NCBI GenBank assembly: GCA_964431545.1
Contig: CAYSLC010000002.1
Location: 18,660-82,659 of the forward strand
From: CAYSLC01 sp964431545
Lineage (GTDB): Bacteria > Desulfobacterota > Desulfobacteria > Desulfobacterales > JAABSP01
Length of the DNA stretch: 64,000 nucleotides
Direction: 5' to 3'
The notes beneath the pieces were generated by a model. It made no database searches. It worked only from the letters and a program-made list of their open reading frames with translations, and was not told the DNA's origin. The translations under genes were made by a program, and so were the position numbers. Positions 62,601 through 64,000 of the stretch are shown here, in pieces (the stretch's first letter is position 1; each line of letters opens with the position of its first letter).

Positions 62601-64000
62601 GAGCCGGTGCCGGCGGCGCAGACGGTGTTCATGGCGCAGAAGGTGACCCGGCCGTCCTTGAGGGTGGTGAACTTGGCATCCTGGCCCCCGATCTCGATGA
62701 TGGTGTCGGCGTCGGGCCGGAGTGCCACGGCGGCCCGGGCATGGGCCGTGATCTCGTCGATCACCAGGTCGGCGCCGATCACCTTGCCGACGAGCTTCCG
62801 GCCCGATCCGGTGGCCGCGGCCCCAAGGATCTTCCATTCCACGTTCCGGCGGCGGGCCATGTCCGCCACGGCGGCGAAGACCGCCTGGACCGCCGCCACC
62901 GGCCGTCCGGCCGTCCGGGTGTAAAAGCCGGCCACCACCCCGCCCCCGGGGTCGGTCAGGACCGCCTTGGTGCTGGTGGAGCCGATGTCGATCCCCATAC
63001 GGACCGGGTGCGTGGCATCCCGGAGGGCGGAGTCATAGAGGTCCACCTCCACGTCGAGGCGGGCGTCGGTGGACTCGGATCGGTATCGATAGGCCTCGCT
63101 TTTATCGAACCCGGGGTCGCTCGACAGCTCTATGGAAAGGGGCGGGTGGTGATCCGCCGCCGCACGCTCCGGTTCTCCGGCGAGAATCTCCCGGAAGTCC
63201 GTCAGGTTGCGACGGGGGCGATGGGGATCGGCCCCCAGGCGAAGGGCGGCCCCCAGGGCCCCGAAGTACGGCCCCAGGGGGGCCGCGACCACCGGGACCC
63301 GGACGAGATCCCCCAGGTGGCGGACCACCGCGCCGTTCAGGGAGACCCCCCCGGCGAAGAGGATGGGCCCCGGCGGAGACTCCATGGAGAAGAGGGTGTT
63401 GACGATGTTCCGGGCCAGCCCCCTGCAGAGGCCGTCGCAGATCTGGGCCGGGGTATACCCCTCCTGCTGCGCATGGATCAGGTCGGTCTTGGCGAATACA
63501 GCGCAGCGGGTGGCGATCTTGGGGACATCCCCGGTGTTTCCCAGGGCGGTCCGCACCAGGTCCTCGATCCCCGCCAGGTTGAGGCGGCCGGCCTGCTGGT
63601 CGAGGAAGCTCCCGGTGCCCGCCGCGCAGGAGGTGTTGGTCCGGTGGTTCCGGTAGTTCCCGGCACCATCGAAGAAGACGGCCCCGTAGGTTTCGCCCCC
63701 CACCACCAAAAGGGTTCCCACGCGCCCCTCGAAACCGGGGGAGAACCGCCGGGCCGTGGTGATGGCCGCGACCCGGTCGTCGAAACGCCGGTCCCCCCGG
63801 ATGGCGGCGGGGGTCGATTCCGTCAAGGCCACCCCGGAGATCCCGGCGGGATCGAAGGATTCGAGAAGCGCCGAGAGTTTTCCGACGGGATCTCCGTGAT
63901 GGAAGCCGTAGGCGCGCCCGGCCGGTTCCCCGGTGGGGCGAAGCCGGACCACCGCCACCGATACGGAGCCGATGTCGATGCCGAGGATATCCTGGAAATG
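59675..64000 (-). CDS. Giant BadF/BcrA-type activase with DUF2229 region, 5' end outside window
   Basis: 1441 residues are visible; the frame stays open to base 64000 (ILGIDIGSVSVAVV), so the start is outside. Two ASKHA activase domains are in tandem: the first with TNTSCAAGTGSF, the second with MGIDIGSTSTKAVLTDPGG and CAAGTGSFIEEQ; each Cys would bind the shared [4Fe-4S] cluster. A DUF2229/HgdB-like region follows (about from residue 680: PVIGLPAALHLFEELSMWRGFFEDLG), ending VVTITYDGTGGNKN. Such proteins, annotated as CoA-enzyme activases, are found in anaerobes; they use ATP to push an electron onto a dehydratase, reductase or another protein. The client is not visible here. Confidence 0.87.
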   Translation of the reverse strand, partial: HFQDILGIDIGSVSVAVVRLRPTGEPAGRAYGFHHGDPVGKLSALLESFDPAGISGVALTESTPAAIRGDRRFDDRVAAITTARRFSPGFEGRVGTLLVVGGETYGAVFFDGAGNYRNHRTNTSCAAGTGSFLDQQAGRLNLAGIEDLVRTALGNTGDVPKIATRCAVFAKTDLIHAQQEGYTPAQICDGLCRGLARNIVNTLFSMESPPGPILFAGGVSLNGAVVRHLGDLVRVPVVAAPLGPYFGALGAALRLGADPHRPRRNLTDFREILAGEPERAAADHHPPLSIELSSDPGFDKSEAYRYRSESTDARLDVEVDLYDSALRDATHPVRMGIDIGSTSTKAVLTDPGGGVVAGFYTRTAGRPVAAVQAVFAAVADMARRRNVEWKILGAAATGSGRKLVGKVIGADLVIDEITAHARAAVALRPDADTIIEIGGQDAKFTTLKDGRVTFCAMNTVCAAGTGSFIEEQALKLGCPLSDYPDRAMGLPAPLTSDRCTVFMERDINHYLHAGHSADEVLAAALHAVRENYLTKVASEASIGEVILFQGATAKNRALVAAFEGRLGKPIHVSRYCHLTGALGAALSLMDAGVSRTRFKGIDLHRTEIPVRSEVCELCANHCKLTVAEVGGETVAFGFLCGRDYHDAGFVTRNRSGFDLTARRRRVFSAAHGRKRPGKGADGRPVIGLPAALHLFEELSMWRGFFEDLGFRTVTSEGFGDGITAGRRLTGAEFCAPITALHGHIRHLLDRADLVFLPHYLEQYPSEKSTRRQYCYYTQYAASLAANLEGGAFSDRILTPLLRYLYHPFHTKHQLYRMLRSAAGKGIRFLEVSAAHDRVLERQAAARTALRRLYRKETAGLGEIHAVLLGRPYNVLPPRTNKRIPDLFGALGVKAFFQDMIPTDPSAVRDLEPLLSVIQWRYAAEIVRTAAAVARTPGAYAVLVTAFKCTPDAFAVDYVKAIMEAHGKPYLVLQLDEHDSSVGYETRIEAAVRAFRNHREAGGATPNDRSNDNRTTGRPAYPPSLSPQAPRPLAGRTLLLPNWDPAVLPLVAANLRREGVDARLLRETPAGVRRSLVRNTGECIPLNIVAQGFVDYVGAHRLDPSRTALWMIRSSLACNLGLYPHRARVLIASAGPEMAGAEVYLGSTSFSEISLRLPVEIYAAYLIGGLIRKAGCRVRPYEREPGRTDRVVAESMALMEKAVLEGRSKEPVLAEISRALAAIPTRNAPRRPKVAIFGDLYARDNAVMNQDLIRFIEAHGGEVVTTPYSDYVKMISGPYLRKWFREGRYLSVLSSRAFLAAVHRSEKRYYRYFEPILESPMPRFDDPPDRILAGFNVRREHTGETMDNLLKIHYLKQHNPDISLFVQANPALCCPGLVTEAMSRTIEERTGVPVVTITYDGTGGNKNRAVVPYLTFPRRAASPGGSADGKILPGESRKGGLG

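Overview
The window is GC-rich, dense chromosomal DNA with one clearly AT-richer insert (about 23.85-30.7 kb) and two 100-base runs of N (assembly gaps). Gene content suggests an anaerobic deltaproteobacterium-like organism (Desulfobacterota). The basis is a complete methanol:corrinoid methyltransferase system (MtaA, MtaC, MtaB) with a RamA-type corrinoid activase, four G3E GTPases of the CobW class, DUF1638 and DUF2284 proteins, a two-CW-domain sensor kinase, a benzoyl-CoA/2-hydroxyacyl-CoA dehydratase-type activase, and heavy use of sigma-54 regulators. The species cannot be read from the sequence. No rRNA, tRNA or CRISPR array was seen.

Layout. 1-6.2 kb: three sensor kinases in one transcript, the first two tandem paralogues; 6.2-9.2 kb: a lone receiver protein divergent from a Ser/Thr kinase with PEGA repeats and a DUF1566 domain. 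9.4-17.7 kb: a cobalt/nickel ECF transporter (CbiM, fused CbiQ-CbiO), a sigma-54 activator, two small G3E GTPases around an unknown protein, and a UroD-family methyltransferase. 18.0-23.2 kb: a CbbQ/NorQ-like AAA ATPase with its VWA partner, a DUF2284 protein and a nitronate monooxygenase-like flavoprotein. 23.3-31.9 kb: an orphan antitoxin, an assembly gap, a three-gene unknown + PLD-nuclease + SF2-helicase cassette that looks like horizontally acquired defence DNA, and a Phd-PIN toxin-antitoxin pair. 31.9-38.9 kb: DHH phosphoesterase, RtcR, RecQ, a Uma2-type nuclease and an AI-2E-family transporter. 39.0-49.1 kb: the mta operon and its accessory genes on the minus strand. 49.4-52.8 kb: an NtrC-type response regulator and its kinase. 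53.0-57.0 kb: two V4R-like proteins overlapping a two-CW kinase and a LuxR-type regulator. 57.0-64 kb: a BtuR/CobO adenosyltransferase, an atypical Fpg/Nei protein, a YbhB-type protein and a giant dehydratase-activase-like protein running out of the window.

How it fits together. The common theme is corrinoid chemistry: metal import, G3E GTPases, corrinoid adenosylation, corrinoid proteins, methyltransferases and their reactivation. Three sigma-54 promoters can be read directly. Two, in front of cbiM and in front of the first G3E GTPase, each carry two GGGG-N8-CCCC palindromes whose centres are exactly 69 bp apart, ending about 100 bp before the -12 element. The activator gene lies between them, so it probably controls its own operon and the neighbouring methyltransferase operon. 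The third, a perfect consensus, precedes mtaA and lies next to an NtrC-type regulator/kinase pair. The best candidates for something undescribed are this two-promoter regulon and the three-gene nuclease/helicase cassette.
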